In this document: one piece after another, positions 44,609-53,086 of the stretch
Layout of the letters: each line of letters begins with the position of its first letter
How positions within the stretch are numbered: position 1 is the stretch's first letter
Assembly: GCF_021800405.1 (NCBI RefSeq)
Contig: NZ_CP084550.1
Coordinates: 2,232,001 to 2,296,000 of the forward strand
DNA length: 64,000 nt
Source: Arthrobacter sp. FW306-07-I
GTDB taxonomy: Bacteria > Actinomycetota > Actinomycetes > Actinomycetales > Micrococcaceae
Direction of reading: 5' to 3'
Notes under the pieces: model-generated
The model's database searches: none
Told to the model about the DNA's origin: nothing
Seen by the model: the letters and a program-made list of their open reading frames with translations, nothing else
Made by a program: the position numbers and the translations under genes

Positions 44609-44634
44609 AACGCATTGCGAAGCTTGGTTGTTCC
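44609..44634 (-). promoter_or_regulatory. SigR/SigH-type promoter of rbpA
   Basis: On the minus strand GGAAC (44630-44634) and GTT (44609-44611) are separated by exactly 18 bases, the known consensus for the disulfide-stress sigma factor SigR of Streptomyces and SigH of mycobacteria. rbpA is a SigR target in Streptomyces. It lies about 105 bases before the rbpA start. Confidence 0.6.
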
Positions 44635-44665
44635 AGCCGGTATACTCCTGCCGGACAAATACCCA

Positions 44666-44695
44666 ATTATACGGGTGTTAATCGGTCAGGACCAA
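44666..44695 (-). promoter_or_regulatory. Housekeeping promoter of rbpA
   Basis: TTGGTC (44690-44695) and a perfect TATAAT (44666-44671) are 18 bases apart on the minus strand, upstream of the SigR-type promoter. The -35 box touches the terminator hairpin of the neighbouring SPFH gene. Confidence 0.55.
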
Positions 44696-44738
44696 ACAGG
44701 GAGGGTTCCGCGGTTCTGCCGTGGAACCCTCCCTGTTT
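44694..44738 (-). terminator. Terminator of the SPFH/NfeD operon
   Basis: A 20-base stem with one G-T wobble (AAACAGGGAGGGTTCCGCGG paired) and a 5-base loop lies 10 bases past the SPFH stop codon. The T-run on the minus strand is short. Confidence 0.8.
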
Positions 44739-44748
44739 CCCTGTCGTG

Positions 44749-45693
44749 TTAGGGCTGGCTCCGGTCGGCGGGCGCTTGCTCGAAGAGCCCGGAAGCGGTG
44801 GCTTCCGCGTTGGCGCCGCCGATGGCGCTGCCGATGCCCTTCAATGCTTCCCCGACCTCGCTCGGGATGATCCAAAGTTTGTTGGCGGATCCCTCAGCCA
44901 GTTTGGGGAGCGTCTGGAGGTACTGGTAGGCCAGCAATTTCTGGTCCGGGTTACCTTTGTGGATCGCGTCGAAGACCTTCTGGATTGCCTGCGACTCGCC
45001 GTCGGCGCGGAGGATTGCGGCTTTGGCCTCGCCTTCGGCTTTGAGGATCGCAGCCTGGCGCTGGCCCTCTGCCGTCAGGATGGCGGACTGCTTGGTTCCC
45101 TCCGCGGTGAGAATGGCGGCTCGACGGTCACGTTCCGCGCGCATCTGCTTCTCCATGGAATCCTGGATGGAGTGCGGCGGGTCGATGGCCTTCAGTTCCA
45201 CCCGTGAGACGCGGATGCCCCAACGGCCGGTTGCTTCGTCCAGGACGCCGCGCAACTGCCCGTTGATCTGGTCGCGGGACGTGAGGGCTTCCTCAAGGTT
45301 GAGTCCGCCCACAACATTGCGCAGCGTGGTGGTGGTGAGCTGTTCCACGGCCTGGATGTAATTGGCGATCTCATAGGTGGCAGCCCGGGGGTCCGTCACC
45401 TGGAAGTACACCACCGTATCGATGGAAACCACCAGGTTGTCTTCGGTGATGACCGGCTGCGGCGGGAAGGACACCACCTGTTCGCGCAGGTCCAGGAGCG
45501 GCAGGAGCCGGTCGACGAACGGAATCAGGATCGTCAGTCCCGGGTTCAGCGTCCGCTGGTACTTGCCAAGCCGTTCAACGACGCCGGCGCGTGCCTGCGG
45601 AATGATCCGGACGGCCCGGACCAAAACTATGATGACAAAGACGATCAGAACCACCAGCACGATGGCCAGCGCGGTTCCGCCTGCGTTATTCAT
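44749..45693 (-). CDS. SPFH/band 7 (stomatin-like) membrane protein
   Basis: A 314-residue SPFH protein. One N-terminal membrane helix (LAIVLVVLIVFVIIVLVRA) is followed by the band 7 domain (GVVERLGKYQRTLNPGLTIL) and an Ala/Glu-rich coiled coil with QIL-type repeats (AILTAEGTKQSAILTAEGQR). Such proteins form oligomeric rings at the membrane. The ATG at 45693 follows AAGGAG by 6 bases. The NfeD gene lies immediately upstream; SPFH and NfeD proteins work as pairs. Confidence 0.93.
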   Translation of the reverse strand: MNNAGGTALAIVLVVLIVFVIIVLVRAVRIIPQARAGVVERLGKYQRTLNPGLTILIPFVDRLLPLLDLREQVVSFPPQPVITEDNLVVSIDTVVYFQVTDPRAATYEIANYIQAVEQLTTTTLRNVVGGLNLEEALTSRDQINGQLRGVLDEATGRWGIRVSRVELKAIDPPHSIQDSMEKQMRAERDRRAAILTAEGTKQSAILTAEGQRQAAILKAEGEAKAAILRADGESQAIQKVFDAIHKGNPDQKLLAYQYLQTLPKLAEGSANKLWIIPSEVGEALKGIGSAIGGANAEATASGLFEQAPADRSQP

Positions 45694-45715
45694 ACAACTC
45701 CTTGTTCCCCAATTG

Positions 45716-46189
45716 TCAGGTTGTATCAGGTCCGGTGGCCGCCGTAGGCGGTACCGAAACCACTGCTGTTGCGCCATCGATAGCCGCCACGACCACCTTC
45801 TGGCCCGCAGGAAGGACTCCCGCGGCGGAGCGGGCGCTCCAAATATCACCGCCGATTTTCACCAGGCCGCCGTCGGAGGTGACTGCTTCCATCACCACGG
45901 CCGGTTCGCCAATGAGCCGGTCCACGTTGGTCCGCTGTTCGGACGGGCCCTTCTTCAGGTGCGAGAGCGCCACCGGGCGGACAAAGGCAACCATGAGCAG
46001 GGACACGATGCAGAAGATGACCACCTGCAGCCAGGGATCGGCGCCGGCGAAATCGGCCACCAGTGCGGCGAGTGAACCGCCGCCGAGCATAATGAAAAAC
46101 AGGTCAAGGGTGATCATCTCGATCACGGCAAACGTCAGGAAGGCTGTGAGCCAGACGGCCCACCAGTTTTCCCCAAGCCATTCGAACAT
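45716..46189 (-). CDS. NfeD family membrane protein
   Basis: A 157-residue short NfeD protein with hydrophobic helices at about residues 8-30, 32-50 and 57-76 and a C-terminal OB-fold domain (IGEPAVVMEAVTSDGGLVKI, then GDIWSARSA). It pairs with the SPFH protein encoded 22 bases downstream. The ATG at 46189 was chosen over a GTG seven codons earlier, as AAGGGGG lies about 8 bases before it. Confidence 0.9.
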   Translation of the reverse strand: MFEWLGENWWAVWLTAFLTFAVIEMITLDLFFIMLGGGSLAALVADFAGADPWLQVVIFCIVSLLMVAFVRPVALSHLKKGPSEQRTNVDRLIGEPAVVMEAVTSDGGLVKIGGDIWSARSAAGVLPAGQKVVVAAIDGATAVVSVPPTAATGPDTT

Positions 46190-46318
46190 CCCTGTTTCCC
46201 CCTTCGTCACGGGGGAACCGCGTCCGCGGACCCGCCAGTAACTGTCTTTTCATCCTAGTCCGCGGTCCTGCGGTGTGGGCCGGATCATGGAGGCTGCCGG
46301 GGGATAGTGGCCAAGTCG

Positions 46319-47200
46319 TTACGGGGCATCCCGGGTGCCGGGTCGGAAGATGAAAAGCCTGAACTTCGCCTGTGCTGCCAAAGGCTCGGGGACATCTTCG
46401 AGCCGGGCCGCAAGCCGATCCCGGTCCAGATGATGGCCGGCAGGCCCCATGAACGCCAGGTCCGCGGCTGCCGTGCGGCTAAGCTCCAGCGCGACGTCGA
46501 CGTCGAGGGTGCTTTCCGCCTCGAAATGGCCGGCCATTGCCACGGCCAGCCGTTCGTCCTTGCCTTCTTCGATTCCCAGCATCCCGGTCGCCTCGGCGAG
46601 CTCCGCGAGATGTCCGCTGCGCGGTGTCACCACCACCAGCACGCCCGTGGGGCGCAGGACCCGGGCGAATTCCGCGGGGTTCCGTGGGGCAAAAACCACG
46701 GTAACCGCGTCTACCGAGTTGCTTTCCACCGGAAAGGGCTGCCAGATGTCCCACACCAGGTTGACCGTTTCAGGATTGAGCCGGGCGGCGCGCCGGAGGG
46801 CGAATTTGGAGATGTCCAGGCCGATGGCAGACGCCTGGCGCCCGGCCGCAGCCGCCGCGTCGAGGATTTCGCGCAGATAGTGCCCGGTCCCCGTTCCGGA
46901 GTCCAGCACGACGGCACCTGCCGCCGGCAGGTTGGGCACGACGGCGGCGGCAAGCGCCTGCGCCATCGGCCGGTAGTGGCCGTCCCCCAGGAAGTTGAAA
47001 CGTGACGCCACCATGGCCGCACTGTCCGGCTCGAAGGGTGAGCCCTTGCCCACCAGGAGGTTGAAGTAGCCCTGGCGGGCGGCGTCGAAGCTGTGGCCGT
47101 TGGGACAGGCCAGGCGCGGATGGCGGCCACCCTTCGCTTCCTGGTGCTCGAGCGGAGCTGAGCAGACAGGACAGAGGAGAAGGACATCCGCGGAAGGCAT
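46319..47200 (-). CDS. RlmA-type 23S rRNA (guanine-N1) methyltransferase
   Basis: A 293-residue protein with an N-terminal zinc finger (Cys10, Cys13, Cys32, His36; LCPVCSAPL and ACPNGHSFD) and a SAM-dependent methyltransferase domain with motif I VVLDSGTGTGHYLREIL. This is the layout of RlmA(I/II), which methylates G745 or G748 of 23S rRNA and, in some actinobacteria, gives resistance to macrolides such as tylosin. The ATG at 47200 has a TAAGAT box 7 bases upstream; the long frame upstream has no zinc-finger extension. Confidence 0.87.
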   Translation of the reverse strand: MPSADVLLLCPVCSAPLEHQEAKGGRHPRLACPNGHSFDAARQGYFNLLVGKGSPFEPDSAAMVASRFNFLGDGHYRPMAQALAAAVVPNLPAAGAVVLDSGTGTGHYLREILDAAAAAGRQASAIGLDISKFALRRAARLNPETVNLVWDIWQPFPVESNSVDAVTVVFAPRNPAEFARVLRPTGVLVVVTPRSGHLAELAEATGMLGIEEGKDERLAVAMAGHFEAESTLDVDVALELSRTAAADLAFMGPAGHHLDRDRLAARLEDVPEPLAAQAKFRLFIFRPGTRDAP

Positions 47201-47267
47201 GGGACCAATCTTAGGGCTGCCGGGCCCGCAGTCCGTGCCCGCCGCCTTGCGTACGTGGCAGCTGGAA

Positions 47268-47948
47268 TCAGCCGGCGGAAATGCCGGCCGGACCGGCGTC
47301 GAACCCCAAACCATCCTGTGCCCTGCCGATGCCGGCCTCCGCCCAGTGCGCCGCGTACTCGGCGTTGCTGCTCAGGGACCGTAGCTGGGCCCGGTCTATG
47401 TACAGGATGCCGTTTAGGTGGTCCGTTTCATGCTGAACGATGCGCGCCTGCCACCCGAAAAACTCCCGGTGCTCCGGCACGCCGTCGGGCCTCAGATACT
47501 CCAGGAGCACAGCCTCCGGGCGGGCCACTACGGCCTGGAGCCCGTTCAGGGAAAGACACCCCTCATAGAACGACGCGAGTCCTTCCCCCCGGGGCGTGTA
47601 CCGGGGATTGAGGATGGCCAGGAACTCCAGTGGGCTCCGGTTCCTCAGGGCTGCAGCTTCCGGATCAACGTTGAACTGGTCCTCCAGGACGGCAAGCCGC
47701 AGGGGAATGCCCAGCTGCGGGGCGGCAAGGCCCACACCCGGGGCCTCGTGCATGACCTGGCGCATGATCCCGATCAAGCGGTGCAACTGGTCCGCTGACA
47801 ATTGCCCGTCGAACTCGGCGGCGCGTTGGCGCAGTGCCGGGTGGCCCGCCTGGACGATGGGCGGAAGGGATTCGGCGGACAGGATCCGCTCCACGGTCTC
47901 ACGGATTTCGTGGGCACCGGCAGTTGTTTGGGGAACAGTCTGGGTCAT
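47268..47948 (-). CDS. def: Peptide deformylase
   Basis: A 226-residue deformylase. All three motifs are present: GVGLAAPQ (71-78), EGCLSL (Cys131 as metal ligand) and HETDH (173-177). It removes the formyl group from new proteins. A TAGGCT box lies 6 bases before the ATG (leaderless). It is divergent from the NTF2-like gene, with only 52 bases between. Confidence 0.95.
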   Translation of the reverse strand: MTQTVPQTTAGAHEIRETVERILSAESLPPIVQAGHPALRQRAAEFDGQLSADQLHRLIGIMRQVMHEAPGVGLAAPQLGIPLRLAVLEDQFNVDPEAAALRNRSPLEFLAILNPRYTPRGEGLASFYEGCLSLNGLQAVVARPEAVLLEYLRPDGVPEHREFFGWQARIVQHETDHLNGILYIDRAQLRSLSSNAEYAAHWAEAGIGRAQDGLGFDAGPAGISAG

Positions 47949-48000
47949 GGGGACAGCCTACTGGCCGGACCACGGGGACCTGTCGGTTAGGGTCTACTGC

Positions 48001-48414
48001 ATGGCTGACAATTCCCTCCCGGCGGCATCCCCGCTGGAGCACGTACTGGAATTCATTCGGGTCCTTGAGGCCGGCGGCGGCGCGGCGGAGATCAGGCCGT
48101 TCCTGTCGGAATCGTTCGTGCTGACCGAGGCACCGCATCTGCTGGCCCCTGAAGGCTCCACCCGGGCACTGGCTGGAGTCCTTGCCGGCGCCGACCAAAG
48201 CCGCCAGGTGGTGAAGGACCAGAAGTTCATTGTGCGGAGGACCACCTGTGAAGGCGGCCGGGTGGTGGTGGAGGCCGACTGGTCGGCCACGGTACTGATG
48301 GACCTGCGGTACTGGGACCGCGGCGAGACCGTCCGCGCCAGGACGGCCTCCGTCTTTGAGGTGAGCGGTGGCGTGATTGTGAGCCAGGACAGCTACGACT
48401 GCTATTTCCGGTAA
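48001..48414 (+). CDS. NTF2-like / SnoaL-type protein
   Basis: A 137-residue cone-fold protein of the NTF2/SnoaL class, with a helical start SPLEHVLEFIRVLEAGG and a beta-rich end ending VSQDSYDCYFR. No catalytic residue can be assigned. A TAGGGT box lies 7 bases before the ATG. Confidence 0.75.
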   Translation: MADNSLPAASPLEHVLEFIRVLEAGGGAAEIRPFLSESFVLTEAPHLLAPEGSTRALAGVLAGADQSRQVVKDQKFIVRRTTCEGGRVVVEADWSATVLMDLRYWDRGETVRARTASVFEVSGGVIVSQDSYDCYFR

Positions 48415-48442
48415 CCCCCGCCTGCTTGTGCCCGCCGGGAGC

Positions 48443-49588
48443 CTAGTGCATTGTGAAGCGCCTGGCGGCCCACCGGTTCACTGCCGGAATCGCCGCGGCC
48501 GCGCCAATGGCGGCGGTGCGGATTCCCAGGAGCTGTGACGGCAGCGGCCTGCCGAGCATCATGTTGACTTCCGCCTGTCGGCGGGCCAGGACCGCTGCCT
48601 TCTGCCGTCGCTTTTCGAACTCCCTGAGCTGGCTGCCAGTCGGCCTGCCTGCCAAGGCCGCGCAGACCACCGGCAGCAGCTCCCTGGCGTCCAGCCAGCC
48701 CAGGTTCATGCCCTGGCCTCCAATAGGGCTGATCTCGTGCGCCGCATCTCCCAGCAGCACCGCCCGTCCCGTGACGGTGCGGCGGGCAATGGTGGACCGC
48801 ACGCTGAAGGCGCTCAGCATGGAATTCGAGGACGTATCAGGAAGGAACCCGGTCCGCCGCCGCACCAACTGGGCCAGATCGTGCGGGCCTGCCGCCGGTC
48901 CGGCGGCCTGTCCCAGCCGGACCACCCAGCGGCGCACGCCGCCGGGCAACGGGAAGGATTCAACGATTCCCTCCGGTTCGAGGAACAGGACGGCTTTGTT
49001 CCCGTAGTGCGTGCCGTCGTCGAAATCCCCCATGAGGTAGTGGTCCGGGTACGTTCTGCCGGCCACCGGCACCTGCAACGCGCTGCGCAGCCGGGACCGG
49101 GCACCGTCAGCCACCACGAGCAACGCTGCCGTGGCGCTGCGGCGCGTGGCACCTGCGCCGGACTCGACCTCAACGGTTACCGTGCCGCCGTCGTCCCTGA
49201 CCCTGGTGACGTTGGCACCCCTGATGATCGCGCCGGAGTCCAGCTCAGTGACGCGCTCTTCGAGAAGCTGCTCCGTGCGGAACTGCGGGAGCGCCAGCAC
49301 AAAAGGGAAATCCTTGGATACGGCGCCGAAATCCATGGTCCCCACTGTCTTCCCGCCGCTGACCGCCAGGCCGGTCCTGATGGGGACGCCCTCCTGCACC
49401 ATGGGGGCAGCCACTCCAACCCCGGCAAGTGCCTTCAGTGCCGGGGGGTGGATGCCGATGGCGCGGGTATGCCGGTTCCGGGTCTGCCTCTGTTCAAAAA
49501 CCTTGACCGAGACACCTTCCTGCAGCAGCGCAGCAGCCATGTACAGGCCCACGGGACCTCCGCCTGCGATCAGAACCTCGGCATCCAT
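48443..49588 (-). CDS. FAD-dependent monooxygenase of the polyketide operon
   Basis: A 381-residue para-hydroxybenzoate-hydroxylase-type flavin monooxygenase. The FAD-binding motif is VLIAGGGPVGLYMAAALLQ at the N-terminus, and the second FAD motif is LGDAAHEISPIGGQGMN near residue 290. It starts 2 bases after the stop codon of the methyltransferase, so the two are coupled. By comparison with Streptomyces srsABC it would hydroxylate or oxidise the aromatic ring of a polyketide; this is inference. Confidence 0.9.
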   Translation of the reverse strand: MDAEVLIAGGGPVGLYMAAALLQEGVSVKVFEQRQTRNRHTRAIGIHPPALKALAGVGVAAPMVQEGVPIRTGLAVSGGKTVGTMDFGAVSKDFPFVLALPQFRTEQLLEERVTELDSGAIIRGANVTRVRDDGGTVTVEVESGAGATRRSATAALLVVADGARSRLRSALQVPVAGRTYPDHYLMGDFDDGTHYGNKAVLFLEPEGIVESFPLPGGVRRWVVRLGQAAGPAAGPHDLAQLVRRRTGFLPDTSSNSMLSAFSVRSTIARRTVTGRAVLLGDAAHEISPIGGQGMNLGWLDARELLPVVCAALAGRPTGSQLREFEKRRQKAAVLARRQAEVNMMLGRPLPSQLLGIRTAAIGAAAAIPAVNRWAARRFTMH

Positions 49589-49590
49589 GG

Positions 49591-50286
49591 TCAGCCCTTG
49601 CGGTAGGTCAGGACCTGGTGAAAGGCAAATGAGTGCTCCACGGACCAGCCCGGGGGAGCGGCGGCAGCCAACTCGGCGGGCCGGTAGCTCCGGCGGATGG
49701 AGGTAAGGCCGTCCTGGCGGATGAAGGAGCGGCGGAAGGGGAGTGCGGCAACGCTGAAGAGGGCAAAGGCGGTGGGGCTTCGAACGAGGTCGTTGTGCAG
49801 CGCTTTCCCTGACGCCAGGATTTCGGAGTCGGCCAACAGATGCCGCAGCTCCTCGGGTCCGAGGTGGTGCAGCATGTGGTTCGAAATCACGACGTCGAAT
49901 GCCGCACCTTCCCGGACGAGGTCTGCACTGTGGGCCTGACGGAACTCAACGCCCGGTATGGGCGGCCGGCGCCTGGCAAAGCTGGCCGCGCGGGGATCGG
50001 GATCGATGCCGGTGATCTGCATAGGCATGCCGTCCCGGGCTGCCCAGCGGGCCAGCATCACCGCGAGGTCGCCGCCGCCGCATCCGACATCGAGGACAGT
50101 CAGCGGCGCCTGGCCCTGCCGTTCCAGGCTGCGCAACTCCCTGGTGTAGAGCCGACGCCAGCCCGACAGAGCCCTGTTAATGATGCCGAACTGCCGGTAG
50201 GTGTTGTCCAGGAGCCGGGGGTCGCAGTCGGGGTGGTCCATTTGCTCGACATCGCCGATGGCGCGCCGGGTAAGCAGGATGTCCAT
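49591..50286 (-). CDS. Class I SAM methyltransferase of the polyketide operon
   Basis: A protein of about 231 residues with a Rossmann methyltransferase fold; motif I is LDVGCGGGDLAVMLARWA, and FDVVISNHMLHHL follows. It probably methylates an oxygen or carbon of the polyketide product. The ATG at 50286 lies 17 bases past the PKS stop; a TTG at 50310 would overlap it and cannot be excluded. In srs-type operons the methyltransferase is of a different, membrane type. Confidence 0.88.
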   Translation of the reverse strand: MDILLTRRAIGDVEQMDHPDCDPRLLDNTYRQFGIINRALSGWRRLYTRELRSLERQGQAPLTVLDVGCGGGDLAVMLARWAARDGMPMQITGIDPDPRAASFARRRPPIPGVEFRQAHSADLVREGAAFDVVISNHMLHHLGPEELRHLLADSEILASGKALHNDLVRSPTAFALFSVAALPFRRSFIRQDGLTSIRRSYRPAELAAAAPPGWSVEHSFAFHQVLTYRKG

Positions 50287-50302
50287 TGTTGTGGAAGCCC
50301 GC

Positions 50303-51556
50303 TCAGGCAAGCGTTGCCTCGGTGGCCCGGTTGTCCTTGAGCAGGACTTCTTCCCTGGCAGCGTCCTCCTGGGGAGTGTCTATTTGTGCGGGGTCCTCCT
50401 GGGGAGTGCTCGCCGACCGGCCAGCGGACTGCCGGAGCTTCGTGAACAAACCCGTTTCCACCGTCAGGCCCGGGCCAAAGGCCATGGAACAGATCCGTTC
50501 ATCCTCTTCCTTGAGGGGTTGTTCCAGGATGTGTTTGAGGACGAACAGCACGGTGGCGCTGCTCATGTTTCCGAAATTGCGCAGGGTCTCCCGGGCGGGA
50601 ACCAGTTGCGTGTCGCTGAGGCCGAGCCGGGACTGCACCTTATCCAGGATGCTGCGGCCGCCGGGATGGATGGCCCAGTGGGGGATGGCGGTGTAGGGGA
50701 GTGCCGCCAGCTCGGGTTCCCTGGCTAAAAGCGGTTCCAGTGCATCCACGATGTGGTCGTCAATGATGTGCGGCACGTAGTTGCCCAGGACCATCTCGAA
50801 GCCGTTGTCACCGATATTCCAGGCCATGGAGTCCTCACCGACCGGCGTCAGGACAGTTTCGAAATGGTCCAGTTTCAGCAGCGCGCTTTCCTCGGCGCCT
50901 GGCCGGGCCGTCACGACGGCGGCTGCCGCACCGTCAGCGAACAGCGCCGAGCCCATGATGGTGTCCGGGTTGTTGGAGGTCCGGACGTGCAGGGAGCACA
51001 GTTCAGCACAGACAACCAGCACGACGGCATTGGGATCCGCCTCGCAGAACAGCTTCGCCGCGCGGAGCGCGGGGAACGCCGCGTAACAGCCCATGAAACC
51101 CAGATGGTAGCGCTGGACAGCAGGACTGAGGCCGAGTTCGCGAACAACCTTATAGTCAGGGCCAGGGTTGAAAAAGCCGGTGCAGGAAACGGTCACCAGA
51201 TGAGTTATGTCAAGTAAATCGAGTTCAGGGGCGGCTTCCAGGGCAGCGCGGGAAGCCTCGACGAACAGCTTTGTGGCCTCGCGGGCGAAGATGTCGTTGC
51301 GGACCTTGGTGCTCGGGTTCAGCAGCAGGCCGGATTCCTGGTCATAGAACTGCGGGTTTTCGGAGCGGGCCGTGGTGGTCAGTTCCTCAACGGCGGTGAA
51401 CCTCGTATCAATGGCTGCACCATCAAAGCAGGTGTTGACCAGCCGCGAACCCAATCGGGACAAACCCGGCTGTGCCGCAAACACGTCGCGGGCTTCGGAC
51501 TGGATCAGCTTTGTCGTCGGAACTGCAGTTTCGAGTGAACGCACGTAGACCGTCAT
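50303..51556 (-). CDS. Type III polyketide synthase (chalcone/stilbene synthase fold)
   Basis: A 417-residue type III polyketide synthase. The triad is visible: Cys125 (VSCTGFFNPGPD), His297 (AIHPGGRSILD) and Asn330 (FGNMSSATVLFVL). It extends acyl-CoA starters with malonyl-CoA and cyclises the product, often to alkylresorcinols or alkylpyrones. The last 35 residues are an extension with a duplicated TPQED element. The upstream region holds candidate operator sequences. The methyltransferase and monooxygenase genes that follow are in the same operon. Confidence 0.93.
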   Translation of the reverse strand: MTVYVRSLETAVPTTKLIQSEARDVFAAQPGLSRLGSRLVNTCFDGAAIDTRFTAVEELTTTARSENPQFYDQESGLLLNPSTKVRNDIFAREATKLFVEASRAALEAAPELDLLDITHLVTVSCTGFFNPGPDYKVVRELGLSPAVQRYHLGFMGCYAAFPALRAAKLFCEADPNAVVLVVCAELCSLHVRTSNNPDTIMGSALFADGAAAAVVTARPGAEESALLKLDHFETVLTPVGEDSMAWNIGDNGFEMVLGNYVPHIIDDHIVDALEPLLAREPELAALPYTAIPHWAIHPGGRSILDKVQSRLGLSDTQLVPARETLRNFGNMSSATVLFVLKHILEQPLKEEDERICSMAFGPGLTVETGLFTKLRQSAGRSASTPQEDPAQIDTPQEDAAREEVLLKDNRATEATLA

Positions 51557-51693
51557 TGATTCATTCTTGACGGGCGCCTGGATAAAGACAATGCCTCTGC
51601 GTCCTGACCAGCGCTTTCATGCTCTTTCAGGCCGGTTTTGTGGCCAGGGATGCATGCTGGGCAACCCCGCCCGGAGTCCTTACCGAAACGCCG

Positions 51694-51712
51694 ATAATCT
51701 ACATTATGTCAA
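51694..51712 (-). promoter_or_regulatory. ATAAT-N4-ATTAT palindrome next to a TTGACA box
   Basis: ATAAT (51694-51698) and ATTAT (51703-51707) form an inverted repeat with a 4-base spacer, directly next to a TTGACA (51707-51712) that reads toward the PKS gene. No matching -10 box at 17 bases is clear. This could be the operator of a MarR- or TetR-type regulator. Confidence 0.35.
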
Positions 51713-51925
51713 GTAGTACTCTGCGTATTGCATCAGATGAATCAATCGCCCCGATCCCCCGGATCCGCACCAAGTCCTTTCACTTCCCTAAGATTCCGCG
51801 GAATTTGCGGTCTGAACAGCGTTAACGCGCCGCTGGCCAGGCGCTGCCCGACGGGCGCAATATCGATCCTTGAAGCGGTTGCGACAAGCGTCTGACCTGC
51901 GGTTTTGTGCTGATGATGCATTTAA

Positions 51926-51940
51926 TGAATCATTGATTCA
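51926..51940. promoter_or_regulatory. 15-base palindrome upstream of the recombinase cassette
   Basis: TGAATCATTGATTCA is a perfect 15-base palindrome about 40 bases before the recombinase start. It is a good candidate binding site for the HTH protein encoded in the cassette, or a recombinase binding site. Confidence 0.4.
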
Positions 51941-51979
51941 AGATTTGAGCACAAACTTCGAGGGAACTGTGGGGCGAGA

Positions 51980-53086
51980 ATGGCGGTGGACGCGTCCGGG
52001 CGTGTGCTGCAGCTGAGTGCTGTTCAGCTGCTGCATCCCGAGGAACAGACTCTTGAGGACATGCTGACCGGGTGGCGCAACCAGCAGCTTTCCAGGAACC
52101 TCCAGTTCGACACGATCGACAAGGGCATCGCGAGTGTCCGCCGGTTCGTGAACCATGTGAACGAGTTTCCGTGGAACTGGGCACCGGAACACGTCGAGGA
52201 GTATTTCGGTGACCTCCGCTCAATCCACCAGCTGAAGCACTCCACGGTCCGCGGCTACCAGTCCACGCTCCGCCGGTTCACGTCCTACGTGTCAAACCCC
52301 GACTACGGCTGGGACCAGGTCTGCGAACAGCGCTTCGGCACGCACCCGTCCCAGGTCTTCTTTGACTGGAACACCGCCTCCCACACACAGGAGTACGAAG
52401 GACGTCCCTCCAAGCGGCCCTTCACCAAGACGGAACTCCAGATGCTGTTCGATCACGCCGACGACCAGGTCGAACTCATCGCCGCCTCAGGCAAGAAAGG
52501 CTGGCAGGCCGCCTACCGGGACGCCGTCATGCTGAAAATCGCCTACTCGTACGGGCTCAGATTCAACGAGCTCCGGCACCTGCAATCCATCGACTTTGCG
52601 GCCAACCCGAAGGCGCGAAGGTTCGGCAAGGCAGGCGTCTGCAAGGTCCGGTTCGGCAAATCCCGCAAGGGCTCCCCGCACAAACCCCGCAGCGTCCTGA
52701 CGGTCTTCGACTGGACCGCCGGCGTTCTCGAGGACTGGCTCGCCAACGGACGGGGCATGCTCGACACCCTGGACCTGTTCCCCAGCGAACGCGGCGGCCT
52801 GATCTGCGAATCCACCCTGCTGCGCCGGCTCCGGCGCTACCTCAACGAGCTGGGCCTGCCAATGGATGGCCTGGACCTGCATTCGCTCCGGCGCTCCTAT
52901 GCAACGCACCTGTTGGAGGACGGATGGGATCCTAGATTCGTGCAACATCAGATGGGCCACGAACACGCCTCCACCACCGGGATTTACCAGTTCGTCAGCG
53001 ACGACTTCCGCAACACGACCCTTCGGGCAGCGCTGGACCGCACCATGGATGAAGTCCTGGGCGTGCAGATGCGAGGTGAATGGTGA
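51980..53086 (+). CDS. Tyrosine recombinase/integrase (cassette gene 1)
   Basis: A 368-residue site-specific recombinase. The N-terminal part (about 20-130) looks like a SAM-like core-binding domain. The catalytic residues are all present: Arg194 (SYGLRFNEL), a Lys in FGKSRKGS (about 227-230), His301 and Arg304 (HSLRRSYATH), His327 (MGHEHASTTG) and the nucleophile Tyr336 (GIYQF). GGGGCGAGA precedes the ATG. It overlaps the next gene by 7 bases. The neighbours show no cargo genes, so the three genes appear to form a minimal mobile unit. Confidence 0.92.
   Translation: MAVDASGRVLQLSAVQLLHPEEQTLEDMLTGWRNQQLSRNLQFDTIDKGIASVRRFVNHVNEFPWNWAPEHVEEYFGDLRSIHQLKHSTVRGYQSTLRRFTSYVSNPDYGWDQVCEQRFGTHPSQVFFDWNTASHTQEYEGRPSKRPFTKTELQMLFDHADDQVELIAASGKKGWQAAYRDAVMLKIAYSYGLRFNELRHLQSIDFAANPKARRFGKAGVCKVRFGKSRKGSPHKPRSVLTVFDWTAGVLEDWLANGRGMLDTLDLFPSERGGLICESTLLRRLRRYLNELGLPMDGLDLHSLRRSYATHLLEDGWDPRFVQHQMGHEHASTTGIYQFVSDDFRNTTLRAALDRTMDEVLGVQMRGEW

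Larger units (their letters stand above)
51557..51979. other. Regulatory intergenic region between the PKS operon and the recombinase cassette
   Basis: About 420 bases, A+T-richer than its surroundings, without a convincing gene. It holds three copies of TGAATCAAT (51738-51746 forward; the others, reverse, at 51931-51940 and across the PKS start codon at 51554-51563), an ATAAT-N4-ATTAT palindrome and a 15-base palindrome just before the recombinase gene. Confidence 0.6.

Noticed and set aside
51619..51825. 68-codon plus-strand frame between the PKS operon and the recombinase cassette
   Set aside because: No ribosome binding site or family; the region has features of regulatory DNA.
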